A stretch of 64,000 bases of DNA from Aralia elata (Eukaryota > Streptophyta > Magnoliopsida > Apiales > Araliaceae): positions 49,454,271-49,518,270 of the forward strand of contig CM068377.1 in assembly GCA_034770075.1 (NCBI GenBank), given 5' to 3'. Positions 42,730 to 55,183 of the stretch are shown piece after piece. Both the position numbers and the translations under genes were made by a program. Under the pieces are notes generated by a model. It was not told where the DNA came from, did no database searches, and saw only the letters and a program-made list of their open reading frames with translations. The number at the start of each line of letters is the position of its first letter. The first letter of the stretch is position 1.

Positions 42730-45700
42730 TGTAATGACCGAGAATACTACGTGTCGCAATAAAGGTTATTTTTTTATGAATTTTTATAAAGATTTGTCTT
42801 AAGCATATGTGTGAATATGTGTGTGTGATTAGTATTAAGTAAGTTAGTTAATTTACTTATTTTAAAATTGAATAAGGAATGAAAATGAAGCTGAGATGAA
42901 TGATTAACTAAGTTTATTAAGAAGAAGTAAGATAAGTGTATGTTATGAATTTAACATAGCTTGAATGTTGGCCTTGAATGGTAAATGAAGAGATTAATGA
43001 TCATTAAATGATTAATTAGTATGACTAATATAGAGTGTTTGTATGAATATGGATAAATATATCTGTAATAATTTATCGATCAAACGATTAGAGTTTTCAA
43101 GCCAATTACGGCTAATTGAGTAAAAGAATTGGTAGAACAAAAAGGGAAACCAAGAGATAAGAATTTATTGTGTTAAGCTTATGTTACTAACTAACTAAGG
43201 TTTAAATGATAGTCTCGTATGATAATATATGATGGCTTAAATGAATTATGCTAACGAACTAGTAAATTTTGTTAAAGGTCGAAAATAAGTTAAGTAAATG
43301 ACCTAGTCGACAAACCCTAGCATATTGCTATTTTCGGGTAGTCCAAGAGAGGAATTATTAAGGCTTAAACCAAAGTCCATACCAAGCCCTAATAAACTTT
43401 GAAGGAAACCCAAGTCCAAGCCCAAATCATGGCCCAAAGGGTGGCCCAAATGTGGGAAAAGGTGACATAAGCAAGAAAAAGTACCATGATGTCATAATTA
43501 AAGAAAAATAAAGCAAAAATGGTGAGGATAACGGGGAAATCCGTACATATAGGGGGGCCCACATAGGAATATTTTATTCAAAGTGGTGGGTCCCACATTG
43601 GAGAAATGGTGGCCAAAAGGTGCGCCCCACTAGAGAAGAAAAATGTGACCAAACTTTGCTTACAAGTATTTTATGCCTATTTCTTCACTCAATCTCCATA
43701 TGCTCATCATTTGTGTTGACAATTCATGGCAAGTAATCTTTATGTTTAAGCTTCTAAGCATGATTAGCTAAAGTGGTGGATGATTAAGGAAGGCTAAGTG
43801 AGGTTACTTAGAGCCTATAAATAGAGGCAGAGACAAAAGGGTGGCATTTGCTTTCATTTCCAGCATTTTACAAATGAGTGGGAGTTAGAGAGAGTGAGGG
43901 CAAGAGAAGGAGCAAGGAAGTTTGGAGGCTAAGGTAAAGGGTCGCCACGGCTAGGGAAGGATAAGAAGGAGAGGAGCTAGCAAACCCAACCACCAAGAAA
44001 AGCATTTCATCTTCAAACACTAACTAAGAGGTATAACTATCAAACCCTAATTTCAAGTCTTTAGTTTAAAGTTTGTTTTGCTTGGTTGTTGTGGGAGGTT
44101 TACTTGTATGGTGGATCCTATGTTATAAGGAAGGATATGAAGGAGTATATATGTTTGCAATTTGTTCTATGTATGAAAAACCAAACATGGAAGCTTTCTA
44201 AGAAATCTCAAAGTTGAAAACACTGAAAATTTTCAAAAACAGAACCTAAGATTTGAACAAGTATAACTCTTAGATCATTTCGAATTTTTGAATGAGGTTA
44301 AGTTCTAGAGTTAGATATGGAAGTCCCCTAAAACCTTCAATAGTAATTTCTAAAAAAAAATGTTATAGATTTTCGTGGGGACAGATTTTTCCAAAACAGT
44401 CCACAACTAAAAATCGAACAAAACCTACTACCCTAAACTGTCTGAGCCCTGTTTGGATCACTTAAGCATTGTATTAAATTTAGGAATTTTGGGGAATAAA
44501 ACTAGATGGTCTTATGTGATTCCTTCCAAATATGGTTGTATTCCGACATCGGATGCGGGAGTTATGGCTAAAACAAGAACTAGGGTTTTAACACTAAAAC
44601 TGTCATAACTTGAGTTCTGTAACTCCGATGACCACAAAATTTAAAATGGAACTTCATGTTAATATGTGTAAGATTCTCGCAAGAGATGGGAAGTTTTAAA
44701 GTTTGGCATGATATAGTTAATTTTTCTAAGTTACGACCTTAAAACGGGTTTTTGAAAAATACTAAAGGAAGTTGAAAAATTATAATAAAATTATTTTTGT
44801 GTGTGGAATATAAGTATACATGTGTGGCCAGAAAAGGGAAAAAAATAATAAAATGACTAAGGAGGCTTAATAAGGAAATTAGACTTCGAACGGATTAAAA
44901 ACAACCGTAAAGTCAGGAATTACCGAAATAATTCCTACCAACTGGAATGTGTTGATTTGTGGTGTATGAGTCTATATAGATGCTAATTATATATTTTTAT
45001 GAAAGTATTATAAGTATAATGTGAGGGAACATTTACGTTCGAATTAAGTCTGAAGAATGTTTACCGAGTTAGGTTATGATAATTACCGGCAATGTTTTTA
45101 CAACGATAACGCGAATCTTTATAGATGTTGTAGGTTGTTTGAGTAACGACGTACTAAGGTTAAGCGTAAATAATGAGACAGGCAAGTATTCTAACTTCAT
45201 TTGATTTTCATATTAAATGCAAGTTTCTTAAGATTACTTAAATTCTTGTAATTGAGCAAGTTTTCTATTCAAACTCTAATTCGACGTTTTCTAAATGATA
45301 ATTGCAAGTTATATCCGCACTAAGGTGCCTTTGAGAAATTCGTTCAGATATTGAGTAATTAAGCATGAAACGTTCTAGTATACATGAATTGCTTTGTTAA
45401 TGAAAGTTTATGCCACTTGTTTCGGCTAGACTGATATTGATGTAATATGTTGAAATCATAGAATTTCTTTGAAGCTAATCCAAACCATATTGTTGTGGTG
45501 TGGACTCATGATGTAAAACTGAGACGAACAACCCTAAAAAAAGGGGGAACTTTATTATCGGGCCTTTGACCCTGCGCGCTATGTTTGAATGTTATGCATA
45601 ATATGAAGTACAATAAGGATGATCTCTTTACGTACTTAGAAAGAGTGTAATTAGTCATTGAGATTAACTTATACTCTCGAGGTATTAAGTTAAATAATTG

Positions 45701-46339
45701 ATAATCCCTTTAGAAGTTCATGATCCATAGAGATCACTTAACATGAATTTTGGGAATAATCCTCTCTATTAAGTTTTGATGCAGCATTGCTATTTCTTCA
45801 CAATCAATTGGATATTGTTGAAACCTCAGAGTATTTAACTCTTTTATTCACGATGTGTTATTCAGCATGAGATTCAGGAAAATCCTTGTTATTGGAAATG
45901 ATTCATTGTTTCAGTTACTTCACAATCCTTTGAATATTATTGAAGTTCTAGAAAATTAAACTCTTTTTATTCATGATATGTTATTTATAGTAAGCTTTAA
46001 ACTTGCTGAGCGAATTAGTTGCTCACCCTTGCTTTAAATAAAACTTTTCAATCAAGACCAAGGTAGCCGAATGTTCTAGGAAGGACAAAGGCAAAGTGAA
46101 GGCGACCGAGTAGTGTCACTTATGTACTGATTATTATGTTATGGATTTGATATAAATCTTTTGTATTATTAGATATGTTTTGTAAAGGTTAGTTAAACTT
46201 GGGAGAACGATATGTTTTGTATTAAGATAATGTAAGGAATGATGTAATTCATAATGAATGGGTAGATACATGTGATGTGTATGTTGTACCGTGAGCACCG
46301 AACCCGAGGTTTAAGGGACCCGGATTTTGGGGCGTCACA
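42730..46339 (+). repeat. Element B 5' LTR (3610 bp)
   Basis: Starts TGTAATGACCGAG and ends GGCGTCACA. TATA box TATAAATA at 43816-43823, followed by a purine-rich transcribed region. No gene inside. Confidence 0.93.
43816..43823 (+). promoter_or_regulatory. TATA box of element B LTR
   Basis: TATAAATA; also conserved in the 3' LTR at 55072-55079. Confidence 0.7.
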
Positions 46340-46341
46340 GG

Positions 46342-46353
46342 TTGGTATCAGAG
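46342..46353 (+). other. Element B primer binding site (initiator tRNA-Met)
   Basis: TTGGTATCAGAG two bases after the LTR end. Confidence 0.9.
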
Positions 46354-46547
46354 TTGATAGGTTATAAACCTTAGGTGGGAGAAAAAGCCTTATGAATATG
46401 ACCGTGAGAAGATAGAAAACAAAATTCATTTAGAGTTATAAGTGATGGATTGAGAAAATTCATCAATCGTAAGAAATGTGATATTTAGTATTTATGGATT
46501 GTGTTTTCGAGTGTTATACTAATTAAGTTATTCAAATTGATTATAGG

Positions 46548-47393
46548 ATGCCAAGAGATGATGAGATGAGAGATATCCATGGGGATACTGAAATGTTAAC
46601 AGCTGCACCAGTGGCTTTAGTCGTGGTGCCAGTTTAGAGTGTTCTGATGAGTGATTTAGAGAAGGATTTTAAAGAGGAAGTGCTAGTGGAAGTGGCTGAC
46701 GGTGCAGTAGTTGAAACTGTACCTTCTTAGGAAGTCTTAAAAGACAAACCTATGGTAAATCTAGGAAGTGATTATGATGAGTACTCCGAGATAGAACTGA
46801 ATGAAGAACAAGAAGTAGATTCCAAAGAGGCTCAGATAGAGCTAGAAATAGAGATAGAAAAAGGAGAAAAAGGAAGAGTAATAATTATAAATGGTCAAGC
46901 ATCAGTGGAAGTTCAAGATCTAAGGAATCAGGTGTGTTTCTTGAAGGAAATGTGGAAGGTGGAAAGGTTATTAAATAAACAGTTGGAAATAGCACTAAGT
47001 GAGTTAACAGAAGAGCGTGATGAGCCGAAAGCACAAGTCAATAAAATGGAAGTTGAATACAGTGTATCATCTGAAGCTTCGAATAAGAAGAGAAAAGGGC
47101 AATGGATCAATAAGAGTAGTAATAAGCGGGAAGACCCTAAGAAAAGGGTAGAAAAATGTAAGAGTTGTGGAAAGATTCACATGGGTGCGTGTTTGAAAGT
47201 AAGAAGAGGGGATGTTACTATTATTGGGAGGAGAGACACATTGCTCTTAACTGCCCCAACCTGAAGAAAGGAGTGTGCTTTAGGTATGGATCGTTAGATC
47301 ACCAAGTAAAGGATTGTCCTAAGAAGAAGACAGGTGAAGGAAGTGGACAAAAGAAAGATTAAGTCCAAGAGATAGGACCTTTTGGAGTGAGAT
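46548..47393 (+). pseudogene. Element B pre-gag ORF fused to a Gag zinc-knuckle region
   Basis: ATG 46548 (MPRDDEMRDIH) follows TTGATTATAG, an acceptor-like end, as in element A. Two in-frame TAGs (46635-46637, codon 30; 46728-46730, codon 61), then an open acidic coiled-coil stretch (QIELEIEIEKGEKG, VERLLNKQLEIALSELTEER). It runs on in frame into a Gag-like segment: basic linker (KKRKGQW), CKSCGKIHMGACLK, then a frame change into HIALNCPN, CFRYGSLDHQVKDCPKK. Relative to element A the end of the pre-gag ORF and the gag capsid are missing, so this is an internal deletion fusing the two. Cut at 47393 by the solo LTR. Confidence 0.75.
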
Positions 47394-50265
47394 TGTGATA
47401 CCCCCAAATCCAGGTACTTAATTCCCACAGATTTGGTGCTCACTATCTCATTCATTCACATTTAACTACCCGTAATTAAGAACAATTAAATAAACTTAAA
47501 GAAACCATCTACCCAAAATGGGTTACATCACCAAACTATTAAACAATCAAATCCCAGGTTATCTTAACCTTAATACATTAAATGCGAAATAAAACATAAT
47601 TTAAACAAGTCTTTGATACAAATAAATATCAAGTAGATAATAAATCTCTTGCTACTTTGGCATCTTGCCCTTGCCTTTACTCGTGGACGGTTCGTCCTGC
47701 TTTTCTGGCTTAGCTGCAATGATTAATGCAAGAGTGAGCAAACAATTGCTCACAAGTACGATAACAATAATATTTAAATGAAATGGATTTCAACTAAGGA
47801 ATAATAGTTTTTTTGAATCTCAGTCAATAAATGATCAAAGTCTAAAAGCTCATTTGAATGCTCGATTCAAAGAAAAATAGATTTCAAGATTTAGAAATTA
47901 TATCTGAGGGTCACAAGACCTCGAACTATGTCCTAGGTTAACAAATATCTCTACCGTAATCTTTAACAGTCATATAGACTATGGACCAACATCTCGTACT
48001 CAGGGGGATCAGCCCTTTGTACAATGTATTATGCACAAATATTTTAACGCTGTCGCGTAAGTAATCCCCTATATTAGGGTTGTTCATCTCAGTTTATCGT
48101 CTGAATCCGTACCAAAAGGAACTTGGCTTGGAACAAGTATAGAAAATATTCTAGGTCCTTGAAATCGCTCATCAACTAAGGACTAGCTGAATCAATAAGG
48201 GTTTGTTAGTCGCTAATACATTCGATTTAACAATAAAGTTTGTTCAATAGAAACTATACTCGAAATTTGAATAACAAACAACGATTGGAATAAAGCTTAA
48301 GTATGTAATATGATAGTAACCTTGCTTGAATATCAATAAGCTAAGGTCAATAAGCTCGCTCAATATAAATAAACTTGCTTTGCATAATTAACAAGTTAAA
48401 AGGAAAGAACAACTTGCTCAACGTAAAAGTAATAAGTTGAGATAAGGAACTTGCCTCAAGCGTAGATTACAAATTTAAGTAATTCACGATCCTTAAACAA
48501 CCTATACATTTAATTATAAAATGGTAACATAATTAGTCACAAGACTAAAAGCATTATAGGTTTGCTCTTTATCTCATTTTATTATAATATCTCATTTAGC
48601 ATACTATAACAAACAAGTATCAACCATCTTGAAATTTCATTAACCACTTAATACATTAGTATAAGTTTAATTATACATCATAACTTCCTAGAAAAGAAAA
48701 CAAAATAATTATAATAATTTTTTTTTAACAGCAGTGATTCTCGCCGGGGCGAGAATTCCCTTCACAAACTCTCGCCGGGGCGAGAATTCACCATACAAAA
48801 ATCTCGCCGGGGCGAGACTTTGTCGGGGCGAAGATTCCTTTGCATTTTTTCTCGCCGGGGCGAGAGACTCGGTTGTCGTCTTCCCCAGCTCGCGAATCAG
48901 TTTTACTTAGACCAAATTTGGCCAAATTTTCCGAATTCTATCATCCAGTATACAAATTAAACATACCCAGACATTATATATGATATAAAACATTTACCCA
49001 ACATGTTTACTAAACATTTTACTCATTCTAACACATAAACATCCAATTTAAATAAAAAAATTCTCTGTTAAAACCAAATATTCAAATTTTAACCGTTCAC
49101 ATGAAATTAAACTCTGTAAATTCATTTTTCAACCAATTAAAACCATTCTTCTTGCATTATTCTTATTTTTCATCATATAGTCATAAACAATTATCAATTA
49201 ACCAATTAATAATCAAATTAAACATCAATTTTATACATATTAACCATTCATGAAATAAAACTCTGTAAAACTAAAAACTTAATTCCAAAACATGATTTCA
49301 TGGATTAATCATTCAAATTAATCTATAATCATCACATAATCATCTAACACATGCTTTCTAACATTTATATCAAATATTTCTTCTTTTGAGCAATTGAGTT
49401 CACATACAGAAAACTAGAAACCATATACAGTAAAGTATAACAAAAAGGAAAAGAATTATACCTTCTATTGCTTTGATTAAACTCCTTGGGTTTTAGAAAT
49501 TCTACCTTCAATTTCCAAACTCTTCTTCTCAATTCTCTCTTTTCTCTCAACTCTCAAATTCACAGAGTTCTCTCCCAACTCTGTTCTTTTCTCTCTCTTC
49601 TTTCTTTTCTTTTTACAACTGACGTAATTTAAAAAAAAATAAAACTAATGAAATAAAAATAAAAACTGATGATTTAATAAAATAATAACGTATGATATTA
49701 ATCTATCAGTTACATAATTCAAAAAGCCATAAGGCTTGTTTGGCAAACTAATTTAAAAATAACCCATTATTCTAACTAAAGGTCTTAAGGCCTTGTTTGG
49801 TAAAACAAAATTAAAATAACCCATTATTTCCAACCAAAGGTCACAAGGCCTTGTTTAGAAAAACTAAATTAAAACTCCTTCCATTTATTTTAATAAATCA
49901 TTATAACATATAGTTTAAAAATGTCACACTTCTAATTTAATTGAACTTATTATTAAATAAATTCAATTAAACCCACTAACTAAATTAATAATTTCATTTA
50001 GCAAATAACAATAGCACCAAATAAATTCTCTTATTTAAATAAATCATTTATTCAAATAAACATTTTCATCATCTAATTTAATCATTAAATTAAATTAGAA
50101 TAAACATAACAAATCACATTCAAATAACATTTAACATTATTAAACTTAACATATACCCATTCCACAAAAACTTAATAAATTATTTATTTAGCTCAATAAA
50201 TTAATAAAAATATTTATATACTCAATAAATATTTTTATTCAATCATAAAAATTGCATTCGTTATA
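47394..50265 (-). repeat. Solo LTR of element A family (2872 bp)
   Basis: Perfect TSD GAGAT at 47389-47393 and 50266-50270, and no internal sequence: the product of LTR-LTR recombination. More diverged from element A's LTRs than they are from each other. Terminal bases have changed (TGTGATACC for TGTGACACC; TTATA for TTACA). Hairpin array at 48739-48868 with five units. Confidence 0.95.
48739..48868. repeat. Hairpin array in solo LTR, five units
   Basis: Four perfect CTCGCCGGGGCGAG units and one TGTCGGGGCGA. Spacers differ from those in element A. Confidence 0.9.
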
Positions 50266-50270
50266 GAGAT

Positions 50271-50308
50271 AATACCTTATGAATGTAGTATAATAGACGA
50301 TGGATATG

Positions 50309-50351
<43 letters not shown>

Positions 50352-50580
50352 ATTGTAATCCCAGCTTGTGTATAAATAGCGGAATAACTTTTGTAAGTCC
50401 CAACTTTTGTATAAGTTGTGGAATAGTTGTAAATCCCAACCTTTGTTGTTATAAAGGGATAGTAATATACGCTATGGGATGAAAGTGCTATGCACTAGTC
50501 GAACACATATGAAGATAAACATGATTATGAAGAATATCTTAAATTATTAAGTGTTAAAATTGACTAGAATGCTTTAGCAA
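50271..50580 (+). repeat. Simple repeat and short triplicated sequence in element B
   Basis: TA repeat then TG repeat at 50310-50351, followed by three diverged copies of a ~45-bp unit containing AATCCCA(A/G)CTT.TGTATA (near 50357, 50397, 50432). No coding similarity; origin unknown. Confidence 0.7.
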
Positions 50581-51690
50581 TAAATGATAGCATGAGATCG
50601 ATTCAAGGAGCTGTTCTTCAAGAATTTCTTCTAGAGGAGCATGCAAAATAGAATGGAAGTACAATTTTTAAATCTGAAGCAGGAGAACATCATGGTACCT
50701 GAATACGCTGCCAAGTTCAATGAGTTGGCTAGATTCGCTCCACACTAAGTAGACACTGATGAAAGGAAAGTGCATCGCTTTGAGCAAGGGTTAAAACCAT
50801 GGTTGTATAATAAGGTGTCTGTATTCCAGATAGACTCATTCGCAACAATGTTAGAAAAGGTGATCATTGCCGAGGGAAGTAGTGAAGCGTTGTCCAAGTA
50901 TAACCAGAAGAAGAAGAAGAATAATGAAAGGGATAATAGGGGAGATAGTAGTGGAGGCAGTAACTCAAGCAAGCGTAAATGGAACAATAACACTAACTCA
51001 AGAAATAAATTAGGGGAGAGTAAGAAGAGGGGTGAAACGTGTACCATTTATGGTAAGAATCACCAGGGAGTCTACTTGAAGGGCAAACATGTGTGTTATA
51101 ACTATGGTCGGGGGGGACACACCTCTCCCAACTATCCCAGTTAAAAGAAATTGAATAGTTATTTTTTATTTGGATCACCGGACATCCAGATCCATAATTA
51201 TCCAAAGAAGAATATAGAGAGTGGAAGCGACAACAAAGGAAACAACAGTGGGAAATTGACGATCACTAGACCAGCTCAGCCAGGAAGACTAACAACACGT
51301 ATGTTTAACATGACGGTTCCGGATGCGGTTGCTTCAAAGGAAGTAGTGTCAGGTATAACCCCAATCGATAATATATCTGCTTAGGTATTATTTGATTCGA
51401 GTGCTACCTGTTCTTTTGTTTCTGAAAAATTTGTTAAGCGATTAAACTTACCTCGTGAAGAATTAGAGAATATTTTGAGCATCGAAGTAACTAATAAGGA
51501 AGTAATATCCGTTAAGCGCGTTCATAGAAACTGTTATGCAGAGATGAGGGGACACAAGTTGTCCGTGGATCTAATTCTAATTCGGTTAAGAGAATTTAAT
51601 GTGATCATAGGGATGGATTGGTTATTTAACCATGGTATAGTTATAAACTGTCAGGAGAAAAAGTTTAAACCTTCAGAATCCAAGTAAGTC
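50581..51690 (+). pseudogene. Element B Gag-protease remnant
   Basis: Matches element A Gag from the capsid end (RFEQGLKPWLYNKVSVFQID at 50773) through a Lys/Asn-rich linker, damaged zinc knuckles (CYNYGRGGHTSPNY, second Cys lost) to protease. Protease active-site DSG is changed to DSS near 51395 (LFDSSATCSF). Ends IIGMDWLFNHG and continues in frame beyond the point where element A is shifted. Stops include 51382-51384 and one near 50749. A zinc-knuckle region already occurs at 47155-47340, so this internal region contains it twice. Confidence 0.88.
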
Positions 51691-52163
51691 TAAGGTAGTG
51701 TTTTATGGTAGGACATTGCCAAGACAATTTTCTTGTCTAACGATGATGCAGGCCAAGAAATTGTTAAGAAAACAATGCGTAGACATATTTCCAAAGAATT
51801 TACCAGGTCTTCCGCCAGATAGGGAAATCGAGTTTGTGATAAAAGTAGTATTAGGGACGACACCGGTTTTAAAGGCACCATATGGGATGACATAGGTAGA
51901 GATGAAAGAATTGATGATACAAATTTAAAAGTTATTAGAAAAGAAGTATATGCAATTGAGTGTGTCTCCATGGGGAGCACCAGTGTTGTTTGTACAGAAA
52001 AAGGACGCATCGTTGAGACTTTGTATAAACTATAGAGAGTTGAACAAGATGACGATCAAGAATAAGTACCTGTTACCGAGAATAGACGATCTCTTTGATC
52101 AGCTGAAGGGAGCAAAATATTTCTCCAAGATAGATTTACGAAATGGTTATTATCAGTTGTAGG
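51691..52163 (+). pseudogene. Element B RT, N-terminal part only
   Basis: Recognisable SCLTMMQAKKLLRKQC, LPGLPPDREIEFVI, SVSPWGAPVLFVQKKDASLR and YFSKIDLRNGYYQL, with several stops and a small deletion before DIFP. Ends at the QL that aligns with residues 185-186 of element A Pol; the catalytic DD box is gone. Confidence 0.9.
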
Positions 52164-53300
52164 ATTATCAGAGGGGATACCCTACCCTTGACCCTGAATT
52201 AACAATAGTGTGTTTGCCTTGAAGAGTTTGAGGCACTAATTATATAGTGAGAAATATGAGATATACACAGACCACAAAAGTTTACAATATATCTTCACAC
52301 AGAAGGAGTTGAACATGAGACAATGAAGATGGTTAAAATTAATCAAGGATTATCACTGTAAGATTTTGTATCACTTGGGTAAGGCAAACATGGTTGTCGA
52401 TACCTGAGAAGGAAATGTAGGTAGAAATTATCAATGTTGACAATACAGGAGGAGTTGATAAAAGAAATGGCGAGAATGAAATTAGAAGTGAAACATCCGA
52501 AGGAGTCAGAAGAAAAGTTATTTTCGATGGAAGCTCGTCCAACTATATTGGATAGAGTCAAAGAAGCGCAGAGTGAAGATGAAGAATGTGATAGGGCAAG
52601 GAAGAGAATCTCAAAAGGGGAAGAAATTAAATTTAAAATAGATAATAAAGGATTAGTAAGATTTGAAGGAGGAATTTGAGTATTGTTAGTGCCAGAATTA
52701 ATAAAGGAAATTTTAGATGAGGCCATAGTTCGACTTATTCGATTCATATGGGTAGTACGAAGATGTATCAAGATCTTCGATCTTCGTCAACTTTATTGGT
52801 GACCAAACATAAAAAGAAAGGTTACAAAATGCGTTAACAGATGCTTGACGTGTCAGAGACATCAAAGATCAAGAAGTTTACTACAACCATTGGAGAATTC
52901 CAGGATGAAAGTGAGAACACGTTACGATGAATTGCGTGATTTACTTTAGAACAGTTGGCTAAGCTGGATATCAAAGAAGCTGTAACGAGACATGGAGTGC
53001 AGATATCGATTGTGTCAAATCGGGATCTGTGCTTCGCGCCAAATGTTTGGAGGAGTCTTCAAGAGATAATGGGGATGCAGTTGAGGTTGCATACATCGTA
53101 TCATCCTCAGACAGACGAGCAGAGTGAACGAATGATTCAAACGTAAGAAGATATGTTAAGAGTGTGATGGATTTTAAAGGAAGTTGGGATGATCATCTAC
53201 CGTTGGTAGAGTTTGCGTATAATAATAGTTATCGCGCAAGTATAGGCATGCCACCTTATGAAGCCCTGTACGGGAGGGAATGATTGGAAGAATTAAACGA
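52164..53300 (+). pseudogene. Element B RNase H and integrase remnant
   Basis: Resumes at the equivalent of element A Pol residue 414 (DYQRGYPT), then YTDHKSLQYIFTQKELNMRQ, ILYHLGKANMV, an Arg/Glu-rich spacer, CLTCQR near 52845, IKEAVTRHGVQISIVSNRDL (second catalytic Asp changed to Asn) and YHPQTDEQSERMIQT. Ends near YGRE at 53280. The first catalytic Asp region (MDFVVGLP in element A) is not recognisable. No chromodomain seen. Confidence 0.88.
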
Positions 53301-53973
53301 CTATAGATTATATAGTTGGTAATGTGTGATGAGCTAAAGAAAGGTTATTGGTATTAAAGGTCCCAGGAAGATTACGATAAATAAGTCATATGATATGAAA
53401 TGCAAGTGCTATAATTTAAAGCATTTGAAAATTTCGATTAGTAGAGGATATATTATGTTTAGATCTTTTTATAAGTGAAAAGGGGAAAGTAAGATGATGG
53501 TAGGAATGTTAAGAAGTGAAAGGTAAAATGATGTTTGTTCAAATCATTTTAATCTTATGAGGATATGACGTGTTATGTCCGGAACCAGAAAGAGTAGAGT
53601 ATATGTTGATTATGCAGTAATTGCTAAGATAGCAAAGAATTTTGCTAAAGAATAGTAAGTTAAAGGGTCGTTAATTCCGAGTAGAATGAGCGAAAGCAGA
53701 AGTTGCTTAATATGGTAGAAGAATACTATTATGTTAAAGATGTTGATACCTAAGTATAATAGGTAGTCATGAGCCAAGGCAAGTCAAATAAGACTTGGGC
53801 TAAACAAAGATTTTCTGCCCATAAATGGGATGGAAAAGAGTAAATAAGAGAAGAAATGATGTATTACCTATGTTATAGTAATTCAATAAAATTGGGTGAT
53901 GAATAAAGAATGGCCTAGAGATAAGCAGAATTTGAACGTACAATAATAGTGATTCCGGGGATGAAATCCTTAT
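53301..53973 (+). other. Element B 3' internal remnant
   Basis: About 670 bp without ORF. Corresponds in position to the integrase C-terminus and chromodomain but too decayed for me to align. Confidence 0.6.
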
Positions 53974-53986
53974 AAGGAGGGAAGAA
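53974..53986 (+). other. Element B polypurine tract
   Basis: AAGGAGGGAAGAA immediately before LTR start TGTAAAGACCGAG. Confidence 0.9.
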
Positions 53987-55183
53987 TGTAAAGACCGAGA
54001 ATACTACGTGTCACAATAAAGGTTATTTTTTTATGAATCTTTATGAAGATTTGTCTTAAGCATATGTGTGAATATGTGTATGTGTTGAGGATTAAGTAAG
54101 TTAGTTAATTTACTTATTTTAAAATTAAATAAGGAATGAAAATGAAGCCAAGATGAATGATTAACTAAGTTGATTGAGAAGAAAAAAGATAAGTGTATGT
54201 TATGAATTAACATAGCTTGAATGTTGGCCTTAAATGGCAAATGAAGAGATTAATGATCATTAAATGATTAATTATTATGACTAATATAGAGTGCTTGTAT
54301 GAATAGGGATAGATATATGTGTAATAATTGGTCGATCGAACGATAAGAGTTTTCAAGCCAATTAGGGCTAATTGAGTTAAAGAATTGGTAGAACAAAAAG
54401 GAAAGCCAGGAGATAAGAATTTATTGTGTTAAGCTTATGTTACTAACTAACTAAGCTTGAAATGATAGCCTCGTATGATAATATATGATGGCTTAAATGA
54501 ATTATGCTAACGAACTAGTAAATTTTGTTAAAGGTCGAAAATGAGTTAAGTAAATGACCTAGTCAACAAACCCTAGCGTATTGCTATTTTCGGGTAGTCC
54601 AAGAGAGGAATTATTAAGCCTCAAACCAAAGTCCATACCAAGCCCTAATAAACTTTGAAGGAAACCAAAATCCAAGCCCAAATCATGGCCCAATGGGTGG
54701 CCCAAATGTGGGAAAAGGTGACATAAGCAAGAAAAAGTATCATGATGTCATAATTAAAGAAAAATAACGCAAACATGGGGAGGATAATGGGGAAATCCAT
54801 CCATATAGGGGGCCCCACATGGGAAGATTGTATTCAAAGTGGTGGGTCCCACATGGGATAAATTGTGACCAAAAGGTGGGCCCCACTAGAGAAGAAAAAT
54901 GTGACCAAACTTTGCTTTCAAGTATTTTATGCCTATTTCTTCACTCAATCACCATATCCTCATCATTTGTGTTGACAATTCATGGCAAGTAATCTTTATG
55001 TTTAAGCTTCTAAGAATGATTAGCTAAAGTGTTAGATGATTAAGGAAGGCTAAGTAAGGTTACTAGGAGCCTATAAATAGAGAGAGCCAAGAAAGGGTGG
55101 CATTTACTTTCATTTTTAACATTTTGCAAGTTAATGGGAGTTAGAGAGAGTGAAAGCAAGTGAAGGAGCAAGGAAGTTGGGAG
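53987..55183 (+). repeat. Element B 3' LTR, first third
   Basis: Aligns with 42730-43925, about 5% different by eye; stops at 55183 where the copia LTR begins. The rest should lie beyond the copia element, outside the window. Confidence 0.92.

Larger units (their letters stand above)
42730..55183 (+). mobile_element. Element B: degenerate Tekay/Del-type retrotransposon
   Basis: LTRs at 42730-46339 and 53987-55183 (the latter cut by a copia insertion), tRNA-Met PBS, PPT, and decayed internal region related to element A. A solo LTR of element A's family is inserted at 47394-50265. Many stops, a 0.68-kb RT deletion, and a repeated zinc-knuckle region show it is long dead. Confidence 0.92.
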
